Assembly (NCBI GenBank): GCA_016125355.1 | Contig: WGLX01000041.1 | Coordinates: forward strand, 1 to 34,130 | Source: Actinomycetales bacterium | GTDB taxonomy: Bacteria > Actinomycetota > Actinomycetes > S36-B12 | Reading direction: 5' to 3' | DNA: 34,130 nucleotides | Shown here: piece after piece, positions 1 to 8,029 of the stretch | Position numbering within the stretch: position 1 is the stretch's first letter | Layout of the letters: each line of letters starts with the position of its first letter | Translations under genes and position numbers: made by a program | The notes under the pieces: generated by a model | The model's database searches: none | Seen by the model: the letters and a program-made list of their open reading frames with translations, nothing else | Told to the model about the DNA's origin: nothing

Positions 1-65
1 CGGGCGACTTCACGCTGGGACTTCCCGGACAGAACCGCTTCGACGATGACGCGCTGCTTCGACAT
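1..65 (-). CDS. IS481-type transposase, N-terminal fragment (cut by window edge)
   Basis: Reading leftward from an ATG at 65-63, the frame is open to the window edge and gives 21 codons beginning MSKQRVIVEAVL, followed by GKSQREVA. This is the usual start of IS481-family DDE transposases, whose first segment is a helix-turn-helix that binds the element ends. The catalytic domain would lie outside the window, so whether the gene is intact is unknown. It reads away from the diguanylate cyclase gene. The call rests on about 20 residues, but these are characteristic. Confidence 0.65.
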   Translation of the reverse strand, partial: MSKQRVIVEAVLSGKSQREVA

Positions 66-137
66 GCAGCGAACCGTCCCCGCTCAGGCGATAAGCATGT
101 CGCGGGACACCCGATAAATATGTCGTGGAACAGCACA
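1..137 (-). mobile_element. End of an IS481-like insertion sequence (runs off the left edge)
   Basis: The first 65 bases encode the N-terminus of an IS481-type transposase on the minus strand. Upstream of it lie two imperfect direct repeats, at 90-113 and 114-141, sharing the words GATAA, ATGTCG and ACACCCG. Read on the minus strand from about position 137, the sequence begins TGTGCTGTTCCACGACAT, and a TGT terminus with such repeats fits ends of this family. The outer boundary at 137 is inferred. No target duplication can be checked because the other end is outside the window. Confidence 0.6.
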
Positions 138-206
138 CCCGGCGACCCACATCTTGCGTGTTCTGTTCCGTGCCCCTCACGGGCCGAATCCGAATGGGCC
201 AGCGGG

Positions 207-220
207 TACATTGCTGTGTC
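207..220 (+). promoter_or_regulatory. Possible -10 box of the PAS-GGDEF gene
   Basis: TACATT at 207-212 fits TAnnnT and ends 8 nt before the ATG at 221. This would give a leaderless or nearly leaderless transcript, and there is no Shine-Dalgarno sequence before that ATG. The spacing is 2 nt longer than in the other examples in this window, so support is weaker. The box lies outside the inferred IS481 end. Confidence 0.4.
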
Positions 221-2965
221 ATGGATGGCGCCGCCGGCTTCGTGGGCGCCCCCCAGGTGGTCTTGGAGTCCGTGGGCGACGTGGTCATCGACTACGGGCC
301 GGACCGGGTGATCCGGTGGGCCTCACCGTCGCTGCGGACCGTCCTCGGCTACGACCCCGATGTGGTGATCGGGACCCGCCTTCGGCTTGCCGTCGAGGAG
401 GACCTCGCGCAGGCGGAGGAGGTGTTCGCCGAGGCCTTGGCGTCAGGGTCGCCCATCGTGCGATTGCGCCCCCGTCTCATCTGTGCGGACGGCTCCCTGA
501 AGTGGACCGACTGCGCCGTGCACTTCATGCGCGATGCGCAGGGCGAACTCGATCACGTGGTCCTGACGATCCGTGATGCGACGACCGAGGTGGAGTCGAC
601 GCAGCGGTTCCAGCTGGCGATGGAGCACTCGGCGATCGGGATCGCCCTTGTCACCCCCAGCGGTGCGTTCATGGATGTCAACCCCGCCCTGTGCCGCATG
701 CTGGATCGGGACGCCGTCTCGTTGATGGGCATGACCTGGCAGGACCTGACGCACCCGGACGACGTGGGCGCGGACCAGGGACTGGCCGACCAGTTGCTCG
801 CGGGGGACAGGGAGTGGTACCGGCTCCGCAAGCGGTATCTGAAGCCGGACGGCTCCCAGGTGTGGGGCGACCTGTCGGTGTCGGCCGCGCGGGACGCCAG
901 CGGGCGGCTGAGCCATTTCGTCGCGCAGGTGCTGGACGTCACGGAGCACGTTCGCGCGGCAGCGCGCTATCGCTTGGTTGCCGAGCACATCGGTGACGTC
1001 GTGGTAGTCGTGACGACCGCAGGAATGCTCGAATGGGTGTCCTCCTCAGCTGAAGCAGCCCTCGGCTGGGATCCGGAAGAGGCCGAGGGAACCTCGTTCC
1101 TCGACTACGTCCACCCTGATGACGTACCCGAGGCGAGGGCGCAGCACCAGACGCTGCTCTCCGGGGAGTCAGCGCGGCTGGAAGTCCGTCTGCGCGCGCG
1201 TGATGGCAGCTTCCGTTGGATGGATGTACGCATCACGCCGACGGTCGACGAGGACGGAGCGGTAGCGGGCTGGGTGGCGGGGGCTCGTGACGTCGATACC
1301 GACCGCGCGACGAGGGACGCGCTCGAACTCGAGCGGGCGCAGTTCCGGCTCCTGGCCGAGAACAGCTCCGACATCGTGACCCTCGTGCGCGCTGATGGGA
1401 CGCTCGAGTGGCTGTCACCGTCCGTTCAAGCCGTCCTGGGTTGGGAGCCCGCTGACCTGATCGGCACGCAGCCCTGGGATCTGATCCACCCCGATGACCG
1501 GGAGTCGTCCATCGTCGCCTTGGCGGAGGGGGTAGCCACCCCGGGCGACAGTCCTGCGGTCGACGTGCGCGTCAAGCGAGCCTCGGCTGACTACGTATGG
1601 ATGGAGGCACTGGGGCGTCATGCGCACGACACGAGCATGGTCGTGAGCTTCCGCCTGATCCAGGATCGGGTCAACGCCCAAGTGGAGCTGGCTGCGGCGG
1701 AAGAGCACTACCGCCTCCTCGCGGATCACGCCACCGATGTCATCGTCCGCAGCGGGCGCGACGCGACCATCGAGTGGGTCTCTCCCTCCGTCCGCGAGGT
1801 CCTTGGGTACCAGGTCGAAGACATGGTCGGCAGCAGGCTCTCGGAGTTCATGCACCCCGACGACCTCATCGAGGTCGCGAAGGCGCAGCAGGCCATCATC
1901 GGCTCCGGGCGGACCGAAGGCCGATCAACCGCCCGGTTCAGGACAGCCGATGGACGCTGGCTGTGGATGAGCATCCGTGGCCGGGCGATCGTGGCGGAGG
2001 ACGGTCGGATCCTGGGCGGCATCGACTCGCTGCGCGATGTGGAGGCGGAGCACGATGCGGTCACGGCTCTGGAGGAGCGTGAGCGGGAGCTCATCGGGAT
2101 CGTGCACACCCTCAGTGACCCGTGGGCGCTGCTGGCCGCGGTCCGTGACGAGGGTGGCAGCATCGTCGACTTCACGTTCCGCGACTTGAACGACTTGGCC
2201 TGCGCGTACTACGGGATGCCGCGCGAGGATCTCGTCGGAGTGGCGTTCCTGGACCGGCTCGCGGAACCGTCGTCCGTGTTGAGCCTCTCCCGATTGGCGG
2301 ATGTCGTCGAGAGTGGCCGGCTCCTCTCGGAGGATGACCAGGAACTCCGGTCGCCAGTGGATGGCTCGGTCCGTCGGTTCGACATTCGCGCCGTCAGGTC
2401 CGGCGACGGCGTCAGCCTCGCCTGGCGGGACGTCACGGATGACTTCGAAGCCGGCCAGCGTCTTCGTCACCAGGCGGAGCACGACATCCTCACCGGGGTG
2501 CCCAACCGGCGACTGTTCGAGGAGCGGATGGCCGGTGCCCTCGCGCAGACGCCCCGCACCGGAACCCGGGTGGCTGTCCTCTACTGCGACGTCGACAACT
2601 TCAAGCGCGTCAATGACACCCTCGGCCACGATGCCGGTGACCACGTCCTGAGGGCGGTGGCGGCAGCGATCCGCGGCTGCCTCCGTGAGGGCGACTTCGT
2701 GGGCCGGCTCGGAGGCGACGAGTTCGTCATCGTCCTGAACGGGGTCCAGGATCGCGAGAGTGCCGCCGACGTCGCGCGCAAGGTGGGCGCCGCGGTCGGT
2801 CAGGAGGTCACTACACCAGCCGGTCGCGTGACCGCCACCGTGAGCATCGGCGTCGCTCTTGCTGAACGCACCGAGACTGCGGCGCAGGTGCTCGCCCGCG
2901 CCGATGACGCTCTCTACGCGGCCAAGCGCGGCGGTCGTGACCGCGTCGTGCTCGACGAGTCCTAG
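221..2965 (+). CDS. Multi-PAS diguanylate cyclase (GGDEF)
   Basis: A 914-residue sensor predicted to make cyclic di-GMP from two GTP. About six PAS-type segments begin near residues 12, 128, 248, 375, 496 and 626. The first five carry the usual PAS features, such as the WVSPS and HPDD words; the sixth is more divergent. The GGDEF domain starts near 754 (HDILTGVPNR) and has an intact GGDEF signature at 831-835. An RxxD inhibitory site (REGD, 822-825) lies exactly five residues upstream, so product feedback is expected. There are no transmembrane segments and no EAL domain, so it is likely a cytoplasmic sensor. The frame is open from 125, but ATG 221 is preferred because the upstream part runs into the IS end and TACATT precedes this ATG. 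The ligands of the PAS domains cannot be told. Confidence 0.9.
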   Translation: MDGAAGFVGAPQVVLESVGDVVIDYGPDRVIRWASPSLRTVLGYDPDVVIGTRLRLAVEEDLAQAEEVFAEALASGSPIVRLRPRLICADGSLKWTDCAVHFMRDAQGELDHVVLTIRDATTEVESTQRFQLAMEHSAIGIALVTPSGAFMDVNPALCRMLDRDAVSLMGMTWQDLTHPDDVGADQGLADQLLAGDREWYRLRKRYLKPDGSQVWGDLSVSAARDASGRLSHFVAQVLDVTEHVRAAARYRLVAEHIGDVVVVVTTAGMLEWVSSSAEAALGWDPEEAEGTSFLDYVHPDDVPEARAQHQTLLSGESARLEVRLRARDGSFRWMDVRITPTVDEDGAVAGWVAGARDVDTDRATRDALELERAQFRLLAENSSDIVTLVRADGTLEWLSPSVQAVLGWEPADLIGTQPWDLIHPDDRESSIVALAEGVATPGDSPAVDVRVKRASADYVWMEALGRHAHDTSMVVSFRLIQDRVNAQVELAAAEEHYRLLADHATDVIVRSGRDATIEWVSPSVREVLGYQVEDMVGSRLSEFMHPDDLIEVAKAQQAIIGSGRTEGRSTARFRTADGRWLWMSIRGRAIVAEDGRILGGIDSLRDVEAEHDAVTALEERERELIGIVHTLSDPWALLAAVRDEGGSIVDFTFRDLNDLACAYYGMPREDLVGVAFLDRLAEPSSVLSLSRLADVVESGRLLSEDDQELRSPVDGSVRRFDIRAVRSGDGVSLAWRDVTDDFEAGQRLRHQAEHDILTGVPNRRLFEERMAGALAQTPRTGTRVAVLYCDVDNFKRVNDTLGHDAGDHVLRAVAAAIRGCLREGDFVGRLGGDEFVIVLNGVQDRESAADVARKVGAAVGQEVTTPAGRVTATVSIGVALAERTETAAQVLARADDALYAAKRGGRDRVVLDES

Positions 2966-3438
2966 GACTGCGGGCCGCTGATGCCCGTCTGCACCGGCAT
3001 CGGGTCCAGTGACAGCGCCCTGATGTCCGGTTCCACCCAACCCCGTCGCGCGGCGACCGAGAACAGGATGTCGCGGCTCCAGTACCGCAGGAGCACGTCG
3101 CGATCCGCGGCTGGCGAGGCGAGGACGGCTGCGACGGCCACCTCCGGGTCATCGTGTCGGATGGCGTCGAGGACCTGCTCGATGAGATTCAGGTACGCCA
3201 TCGTGATGGTGTGGTGGTAGCCGTGCTCGTCATCGTTCACCCCGCCGCAGGCCACGTTGTAGTGGCGGATCAGGTCGGGGAGGTCGCGGCGCACCTGATC
3301 ACCGTGGTTGCCGAGGCGCAGGAAGGTCGTGACGATCAGGTGTTCCCGGTGATGGAAGCGCTCCGCGGGCAACGTGCGCGTGACGAAGCCGTCGCACAGC
3401 TCCGTGATCTCGGCCATGGTGGGGCGGGTATCCGTCAT
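2962..3438 (-). CDS. Conserved hypothetical protein with His-rich motifs
   Basis: A 158-residue soluble protein of unknown function. It has the words FHHREHL near residue 28 and HGYHHTIT near residue 73, separated by a helix-rich stretch. This pattern recurs in a widespread uncharacterised bacterial family, and the histidines could bind a metal, which is inference only. The start is well supported: AGGAG lies just upstream of the ATG at 3438. The gene converges on the diguanylate cyclase gene and overlaps its last 4 bases. It diverges from the small gene at 3489, with a 16-bp palindrome (3453-3468) between them. No signal peptide or membrane segment is visible. Confidence 0.75.
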   Translation of the reverse strand: MTDTRPTMAEITELCDGFVTRTLPAERFHHREHLIVTTFLRLGNHGDQVRRDLPDLIRHYNVACGGVNDDEHGYHHTITMAYLNLIEQVLDAIRHDDPEVAVAAVLASPAADRDVLLRYWSRDILFSVAARRGWVEPDIRALSLDPMPVQTGISGPQS

Positions 3439-3452
3439 CGTGACTCCTCGAA

Positions 3453-3468
3453 TGGTACCGTGGTACCA
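3453..3468. promoter_or_regulatory. Palindromic operator candidate between divergent genes
   Basis: TGGTACC and GGTACCA form perfect 7-bp arms around a 2-bp centre (GT). The site lies 14 bp before the start at 3438 and 20 bp before the start at 3489, so a bound protein could control both genes. A symmetric short site suits a dimeric regulator, possibly the ribbon-helix-helix-like product of the gene at 3489. Confidence 0.55.
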
Positions 3469-3488
3469 AGATAGCAGGAGGAGGTCTC

Positions 3489-3764
3489 ATGGAAGGCGAC
3501 GTGCGTCCGGTCGTCGTGACCCGCGTGCAGACGGGCGTGCGCGTCGAGAAGCGGATCCTGAAGGTGGCGAAGGGCCTTGCGGAGTACCTCGACATGAGCT
3601 TGGGTGATCTCCTCGAGGGTGTGCTGCTGCATGCCTTCGAGGGCAAGCAACCCTTCAACGACGAGACGATCGCCCGCATCGACATGCTGAAGGAGCTCTA
3701 CGGTCTGGACCTGACGGCCGAAGACGCGCACACCTTCGCTGAGGGTGACGAGCGCCCCGAGTAG
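3489..3764 (+). CDS. Small ribbon-helix-helix-like protein
   Basis: A 91-residue protein with strong ribosome-binding sequence (AGGAGGAGG) before its ATG. An N-terminal strand-like stretch (RPVVVTRVQTGVRVEK) is followed by helices (LKVAKGLAEYLDMSLGDLLEGVLLHAF). This resembles the ribbon-helix-helix fold of CopG/Arc-type repressors, where the strand contacts DNA as a dimer. The C-terminal third is acidic. No toxin gene follows, so a toxin-antitoxin reading is not supported. The palindrome at 3453-3468 just upstream makes autoregulation plausible. The fold assignment is inferred from residue pattern only, and a non-DNA-binding role remains possible. Confidence 0.6.
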   Translation: MEGDVRPVVVTRVQTGVRVEKRILKVAKGLAEYLDMSLGDLLEGVLLHAFEGKQPFNDETIARIDMLKELYGLDLTAEDAHTFAEGDERPE

Positions 3765-3816
3765 GCCGCCCCTATGCTGACGGGCGTCCTTTGACCGCCC
3801 CCTTGGGAGAAGAACC

Positions 3817-4326
3817 GTGAACAAGACGCTCCTCGCAGCGCTCAACTCGACTGAGCGCCTGCTCATCGACGAGACGGAGCCGGCCAGCCTGGCCCTGTTG
3901 GACGAGGACGAGACCGCCGCGCTGCACGCTCGTGTCCTGCGCGCCCGCAACAAGGCGCAAGGTGTGTACCGACGCGGCGCGAGCGGCAAGGTCTCCGCGA
4001 AGGGTGGCCGCGGCAAGGCGTTCGGCGAGAACTCGCACGCGCGCCTCAAGGTCGAGGCCTTCGAGGAGGCGCTCGGTCGGGTCAGCGCCCGGCTGGCCAC
4101 GCTCGCCCGGCAGTCGGCCCGTGAGCTCAAGGAGGCGCGCCTCGCGGCCGCTGCGGAGGCCAAGGCGGGCGGTGGTGCGCAGACCCGTGCCGGTCGGTCA
4201 CGCTCCGCTGCACCCGCCGCGAAAGGCACGGCGAAGCGGCCGCTTCGCACGCCCGCCAGCCAGAAGAAGCGGGCCGGCAACCAGAGCGCGAACGCGCGGT
4301 GGCAGGGCAAGAGGGACGCACGCTGA
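3817..4326 (+). CDS. Conserved actinobacterial hypothetical with basic C-terminal tail
   Basis: A 169-residue protein of unknown function, starting at GTG after GGGAGAAG. The first 110 residues are helical and mixed-charge (TERLLIDETEPASLALLDED near residue 12; a YRRGASGKVSAKGGRGKA stretch near 51). The rest is a low-complexity tail rich in Ala, Arg, Lys and Gly (about residues 115-169). Such tails often bind nucleic acid, which is inference here. Similar proteins occur across actinobacteria but I know of no assigned role. A TATGCT box at 3774-3779 could serve as a -10. No membrane segment is seen. Confidence 0.7.
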   Translation: MNKTLLAALNSTERLLIDETEPASLALLDEDETAALHARVLRARNKAQGVYRRGASGKVSAKGGRGKAFGENSHARLKVEAFEEALGRVSARLATLARQSARELKEARLAAAAEAKAGGGAQTRAGRSRSAAPAAKGTAKRPLRTPASQKKRAGNQSANARWQGKRDAR

Positions 4327-4448
4327 TCGTTGTCTCCGAACCAGCCGATGCCATGGCGCGCATGTGACGGCCACCGCGTGAGCGGTCCGGTCGCCTCGAC
4401 GGGAGCCCGCGCGGGCTACGACCCGCAGTGGCTCCGGAGGTAGGAGCT

Positions 4449-5246
4449 GTGGATACCTGCCTCCTGAACGACGCCGCCTTCGACGTCGCCTCATCCGCGG
4501 GGTGGTACTCCGCGGTCGCCGGTCTGCTGGCCGGCTTCGCCTTCGTGGCCGTGCTGCTGCCGTTGGATCACGACAGCGACCAGCAGGACGAGCGCCAGAC
4601 GGCGCACGCCGTGGTGGTGTTCGTCTGCGCGTTCTTCTCCCTGCTGATCCTGTCGCTCACGTACGCGATCCTCGCGGGACGGACGGCCGGCGGATCCGTC
4701 GACGGCGTCGCCGCGCACGAGCAGATGATCAACGGTGCTGCCTTCGGACTGTCCGTTCTGCTGCTCATGTTCGGGCTGCGAGCAGTGCTTGGGGCCTATG
4801 GCAGGAACCGCCACGTCTTCGATGCTGCCCGTGGGCTGGTCCTGGTCGTCACGTCGGTCATCGGACCGGCCGTCGTCCTGGCCCTGCAGTTCAGCAATGC
4901 GCTCGACGTCGAGCGATATCGGACGGAGGCCGGCGGTGGTGAGGCCTGCAACGTCAACGGCATGCCCACAGGCGTCTGGCTCAACCTGTCCATCACGGTG
5001 GGGGCCTTCGTCGTCATCGTGGCCCTCGCGCTCTTCCGCGAGCGCCTCCCGAGGTACGAGATGGCACCCGAGTGGATTGCCAAGATCGTCCTGGGCTTCA
5101 CGGTCCTCTTCGTGGCGTGGAGTTCCATCGTCGTCCCCCTCCTGCCGCCGGCTGTCGTGACCAGCGCACTCTTCGAGCACCTTGCCGTTGCCCTCACAGC
5201 GGCGCTCACCGTGGCCTTCTCGCTCGCCTCCTGGCTGGGTCGCTGA
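4449..5246 (+). CDS. Seven-helix membrane protein, function unknown
   Basis: A 265-residue integral membrane protein with about seven hydrophobic segments spread along its length, the first near residues 18-36 and the last at the C-terminus. A soluble loop around residues 150-175 contains a single Cys. The start at GTG 4449 is preferred over an earlier in-frame GTG at 4428 because GGAGGTAGGAG lies directly before it. No family motif was recognised. A 120-base gap to the upstream gene holds only a 14-bp GC palindrome (4404-4417). The downstream gene is convergent. Confidence 0.75.
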   Translation: MDTCLLNDAAFDVASSAGWYSAVAGLLAGFAFVAVLLPLDHDSDQQDERQTAHAVVVFVCAFFSLLILSLTYAILAGRTAGGSVDGVAAHEQMINGAAFGLSVLLLMFGLRAVLGAYGRNRHVFDAARGLVLVVTSVIGPAVVLALQFSNALDVERYRTEAGGGEACNVNGMPTGVWLNLSITVGAFVVIVALALFRERLPRYEMAPEWIAKIVLGFTVLFVAWSSIVVPLLPPAVVTSALFEHLAVALTAALTVAFSLASWLGR

Positions 5247-5282
5247 GACGGAAGGCCCACCGATGGAGGGTCGCCGCGATGA

Positions 5283-5759
5283 TCACCGGGCTGGCTCGGA
5301 CGCTGCCGCCACGTATTCCAGATCGAGCACGTCGGTCTGGTCGGCCCAGTGCAGGGTGAGCTCCCAACAGCCTGGGGCGGGCAGGTCCAGCGTCCCGGGG
5401 CCCGGGCCATCGGGCCGCTCGCGAAGCACCACCTCGTCGGTGCCCGCAAGGCGTGCCTCGATGCTGACCGGCTCGGGGCCGTTCACCGGTTCACGTGCGA
5501 CCAGGAGCACCTTGTTCTGAGGCTCTGACTCGGTGGTGGCGACCAAAGGCTGGCTGAAGGCGACGGCGACTATCCGTCCGGCATGACCGATGGCCCGCGG
5601 CACCTCGGCTCCCTCGCTGAAGCCGGTGGTGGCCCACGAGGGCATGGTCCCGATCTCGACGTCGCTGTGGCAGGCAGCCGTCGCAGACTGCTCCGAGCAC
5701 CCGTACAGGGCGACGGCCGAGCAGGCCATCGCGATCGAGAGTGCGGCGATGCTGCGCAC
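5283..5759 (-). CDS. Predicted lipoprotein, unknown function
   Basis: A 158-residue protein starting at GTG. It has a short signal peptide ending in a lipobox-like LYGC, with the acylated Cys at about residue 21, so it should be anchored on the outer face of the membrane. The mature part is a likely beta-sandwich. Its C-terminal segment (PAPGCWELTLHWADQTDVLDL) resembles small extracellular domains found in Gram-positive lipoproteins. The ribosome-binding site is weak. It is convergent with the membrane protein gene and lies 51 bases upstream of the oxidoreductase gene's stop on the opposite reading order. No substrate can be proposed. Confidence 0.7.
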   Translation of the reverse strand: MRSIAALSIAMACSAVALYGCSEQSATAACHSDVEIGTMPSWATTGFSEGAEVPRAIGHAGRIVAVAFSQPLVATTESEPQNKVLLVAREPVNGPEPVSIEARLAGTDEVVLRERPDGPGPGTLDLPAPGCWELTLHWADQTDVLDLEYVAAASEPAR

Positions 5760-5810
5760 GACAGCAGGGTAACCCCGTGCCGCGGGGCCCTCGGCCTCGT
5801 GAGGAGCGGC

Positions 5811-6818
5811 TCAGAGCCGGACGACCGCCTTGCCGATGTTCTCGCCGTTGAGGAGCCCGATCATTGCCGCAGGCATCGACGCGAGACCCTCGTACACCGT
5901 CTCCCGGTAGACGAGGTCACCTTGCGTGAGCCAGGTGCCCACCTGGCTCACGAAGGCCGGATACCGGTCGTTGTGGTCCGAGACGATGAACCCCTGCAAG
6001 CGAAGGCGCTTCTTCGTGGCCTCGAAGAGGTTCCTGATTCCGACGTCGGGCCGTCCCTCTGCCTGGTACCCGGAGATGGATCCGCACAGGATCACCCGGC
6101 CGTAGTCGTTCATCGAGTCGAGGGCCGCCTCGAGGGTCTCGCCCCCAACGTTGTCGAAGTACACATCGATGCCGTCGGGCATGAGCCCGCGCAGCTGGCG
6201 GAAGAGGTGGCCCTCGCGGTAGTCGATGGCCGCATCGAAGCCGAGGTCCTCGACCACGTGGGCGACCTTCTCGGCCGTGCCCGCACTCCCCGTGACGCGA
6301 CTCGCGCCGAGCAGCCTCGCGAACTGGCCGGCAAGGCTGCCGACGGCACCCGCAGCCGCGGACACGAACACCGAGTCACCCTCCTTGAGGGAGCCGATGT
6401 CCGTGAGGCCGACGTAGGCGGTCAGACCGGCCACACCGAGAATTCCGAGGTAGTAGGAGAGAGGGACGCCCTCCTCCTGGAGAGGGCGACAGTGCCGCGC
6501 GGGCAGGACGGCGGCGTCGCGCCAGCCGGCCATGTGGAGGACCGGCGCTCCCACGGGCAGGGATTCGGACGTGCTCTCGATCACCCGGCCGACCGCCCCG
6601 CCCTCCATGGGGGCGTTCAGGGCGAAGGGGGCCACGTAGGAGGGCACGTCGTTCATCCGCGGCCTCATGTAGGGATCGACGGAGAGGAACTCGTTCCTCA
6701 CGAGGACCGCATCCTCACCGAGGCCCGGCAATTCCGCCTCGACCAGCTGCAGGTCGTCGGGCATCAGCTCGCCCTGGGGGCGGCGGACGAGGTGGAACTG
6801 TCGGCTGGTGAGGCTCAT
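5811..6818 (-). CDS. NADP-dependent MDR-family oxidoreductase (CurA/prostaglandin reductase type)
   Basis: A 335-residue, zinc-independent medium-chain reductase, predicted to reduce the C=C bond of alpha,beta-unsaturated ketones or aldehydes with NADPH. Family marks include DPYMRPRM near residue 46, the Rossmann motif AAAGAVGSLAGQFARL near 155, DVYFDNVGGETLEAAL near 220 and the C-terminal ENIGKAVVRL. The frame is open to 6953, but ATG 6818 matches the family start. CAGCAT lies 6 nt upstream and could be a leaderless -10. It is divergent from the ole operon across 188 bases. Whether it works with olefin synthesis is unknown. Confidence 0.88.
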   Translation of the reverse strand: MSLTSRQFHLVRRPQGELMPDDLQLVEAELPGLGEDAVLVRNEFLSVDPYMRPRMNDVPSYVAPFALNAPMEGGAVGRVIESTSESLPVGAPVLHMAGWRDAAVLPARHCRPLQEEGVPLSYYLGILGVAGLTAYVGLTDIGSLKEGDSVFVSAAAGAVGSLAGQFARLLGASRVTGSAGTAEKVAHVVEDLGFDAAIDYREGHLFRQLRGLMPDGIDVYFDNVGGETLEAALDSMNDYGRVILCGSISGYQAEGRPDVGIRNLFEATKKRLRLQGFIVSDHNDRYPAFVSQVGTWLTQGDLVYRETVYEGLASMPAAMIGLLNGENIGKAVVRL

Positions 6819-6839
6819 GGCCCGATGCTGCCATGCGCG

Positions 6840-6894
6840 AATCCCACCGTCCGCGTCACATCCGGCGGTCGGACGTGACGCGAGGCGTGGGATT
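6840..6894. promoter_or_regulatory. Nested 55-bp inverted repeat upstream of oleA
   Basis: Three pairs of arms share one centre at 6867: AATCCCAC/GTGGGATT (6840-6847, 6887-6894), GCGTCAC/GTGACGC (6853-6859, 6875-6881) and TCCG/CGGA (6861-6864, 6870-6873). Spacings are symmetric on both sides. It sits between the divergent oxidoreductase and oleA genes. It could be an operator, a cruciform or RNA hairpin, or a degraded repeat element. Confidence 0.5.
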
Positions 6895-7006
6895 GCGTCG
6901 ACAGGGGCTTGGGGAGCCCCGCGGATCGCGCGGGCAGGGGCCTCATGGAACACTCATTGGGCGACGCGAGATGCGTGGCAGATGTTCAGTGATAGGGCGT
7001 GCAGCG

Positions 7007-8029
7007 TTGACGGCAAACACCGAATTCCACTTCACCGATACGGCGATCCTCTCGGTCGTCGGCATCGAGGCCCCCATCACCGTGACCTCGCCGGAGATCG
7101 ACGCCCAGCTCGCCGACACGTACGCCCGTCTGGGCCTGCGGCCGGGGATGCTCGAGTCGCTGGCCGGCATCGAGGAGCGGCGCTGGTGGCCGGAGGGGGT
7201 CAGCTTCGCCGACGCCGCGGCGCTCGCCGGGGCCAAGGCGCTCGCCGAGTCCGGCGTGGCGCCGCACCAGGTCGGGCTCGTCATCGACACCTCGGTATGC
7301 CGTGACCACCTGGAACCCTCGGCGGCCGTGGACGTGCACGAGCAGCTCGCCCTGCCGTCGTCATGCCTCAACTTCGACCTGGCGAACGCCTGCCTCGGCT
7401 TCATGAACGGCATGCAGCTCGCCGCCCTGATGATCGACTCGGGCCAGATCGACTACGCGCTCATCGTGGACGGGGAGGGCAGCCGCCGCACCCAGAAGTC
7501 GACGATCGCCAGGCTGAACGGCCCCGACACGACGCGGGACGACGTGCTGGCCAACTTCGCCACCCTGACTCTCGGTTCGGCGAGTGCCGCCATGGTCCTG
7601 GGGCGGGCGAGCACCCACCCCGAGGGGCATCGCTTCGTCGGAGGTGTCGGCCGCGCCGCTACCGCCCACAAGGGCCTGTGCGTCGGCGACCTCGACAGCA
7701 TGACGACGGACTCCCGACTGCTCCTGGAGGCGGCAGTGGTCCTGGCGCGTGACACGTGGATGGACGCCAGGGACCGCTTCGACTGGAGCGACATGGACTC
7801 CTACGTCATCCATCAGGTCTCCAAGATCCACACGGCGGCCATGGCCGACGCCATCGGCATCGACCCCGCGAGGATCCCGACCATCTTCGAGAAGTTCGGG
7901 AACATCGGCCCGGCCTCGATCCCGTTCACGCTCGCACGGCAGGCGCAGTCGCTCAACCGAGGGGACCGGGTGGCCTGCATGGGGATCGGCTCCGGCCTCA
8001 ACGCCGCCGTCATCGAGATCGATTGGTGA
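7007..8029 (+). CDS. oleA: OleA, thiolase-like acyl-CoA head-to-head condensing enzyme
   Basis: A 340-residue thiolase-superfamily enzyme predicted to join two fatty acyl-CoAs by non-decarboxylative Claisen condensation to a beta-keto acid, the first step of long-chain olefin biosynthesis. The catalytic set is visible: Cys129 in NACLGF, His269 in HQVSKIH and Asn299 in FGNIGP, with spacing like characterised OleA proteins. GIEERRWWPEG and CLNFDLANA are typical of actinobacterial OleA. The frame is open far upstream. TTG 7007 (giving MTANTEF) fits the family N-terminus, and GTG 6989 is the main alternative; neither has a clear Shine-Dalgarno sequence. It overlaps oleBC by 4 bases (GTGA). Confidence 0.93.
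   Translation: MTANTEFHFTDTAILSVVGIEAPITVTSPEIDAQLADTYARLGLRPGMLESLAGIEERRWWPEGVSFADAAALAGAKALAESGVAPHQVGLVIDTSVCRDHLEPSAAVDVHEQLALPSSCLNFDLANACLGFMNGMQLAALMIDSGQIDYALIVDGEGSRRTQKSTIARLNGPDTTRDDVLANFATLTLGSASAAMVLGRASTHPEGHRFVGGVGRAATAHKGLCVGDLDSMTTDSRLLLEAAVVLARDTWMDARDRFDWSDMDSYVIHQVSKIHTAAMADAIGIDPARIPTIFEKFGNIGPASIPFTLARQAQSLNRGDRVACMGIGSGLNAAVIEIDW

Noticed and set aside
1925-3040. Long minus-strand open frame opposite the GGDEF gene
   Set aside because: It mirrors the coding strand's codon pattern in high-GC DNA, and its translation shows no domain.
3489-3764. Toxin-antitoxin module
   Set aside because: The RHH-like gene has no toxin-sized partner on either side; its neighbours are a 158-residue divergent hypothetical and an unrelated basic protein.
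4404-4417. Perfect 14-bp GC palindrome in the 120-base gap before the membrane protein
   Set aside because: Short, GC-only and without a T run; expected by chance in this base composition.
5583-6878. 431-codon plus-strand open frame opposite the MDR oxidoreductase
   Set aside because: The minus-strand reading gives a clear enzyme; the plus reading is His/Glu/Val-rich antisense with no motifs.
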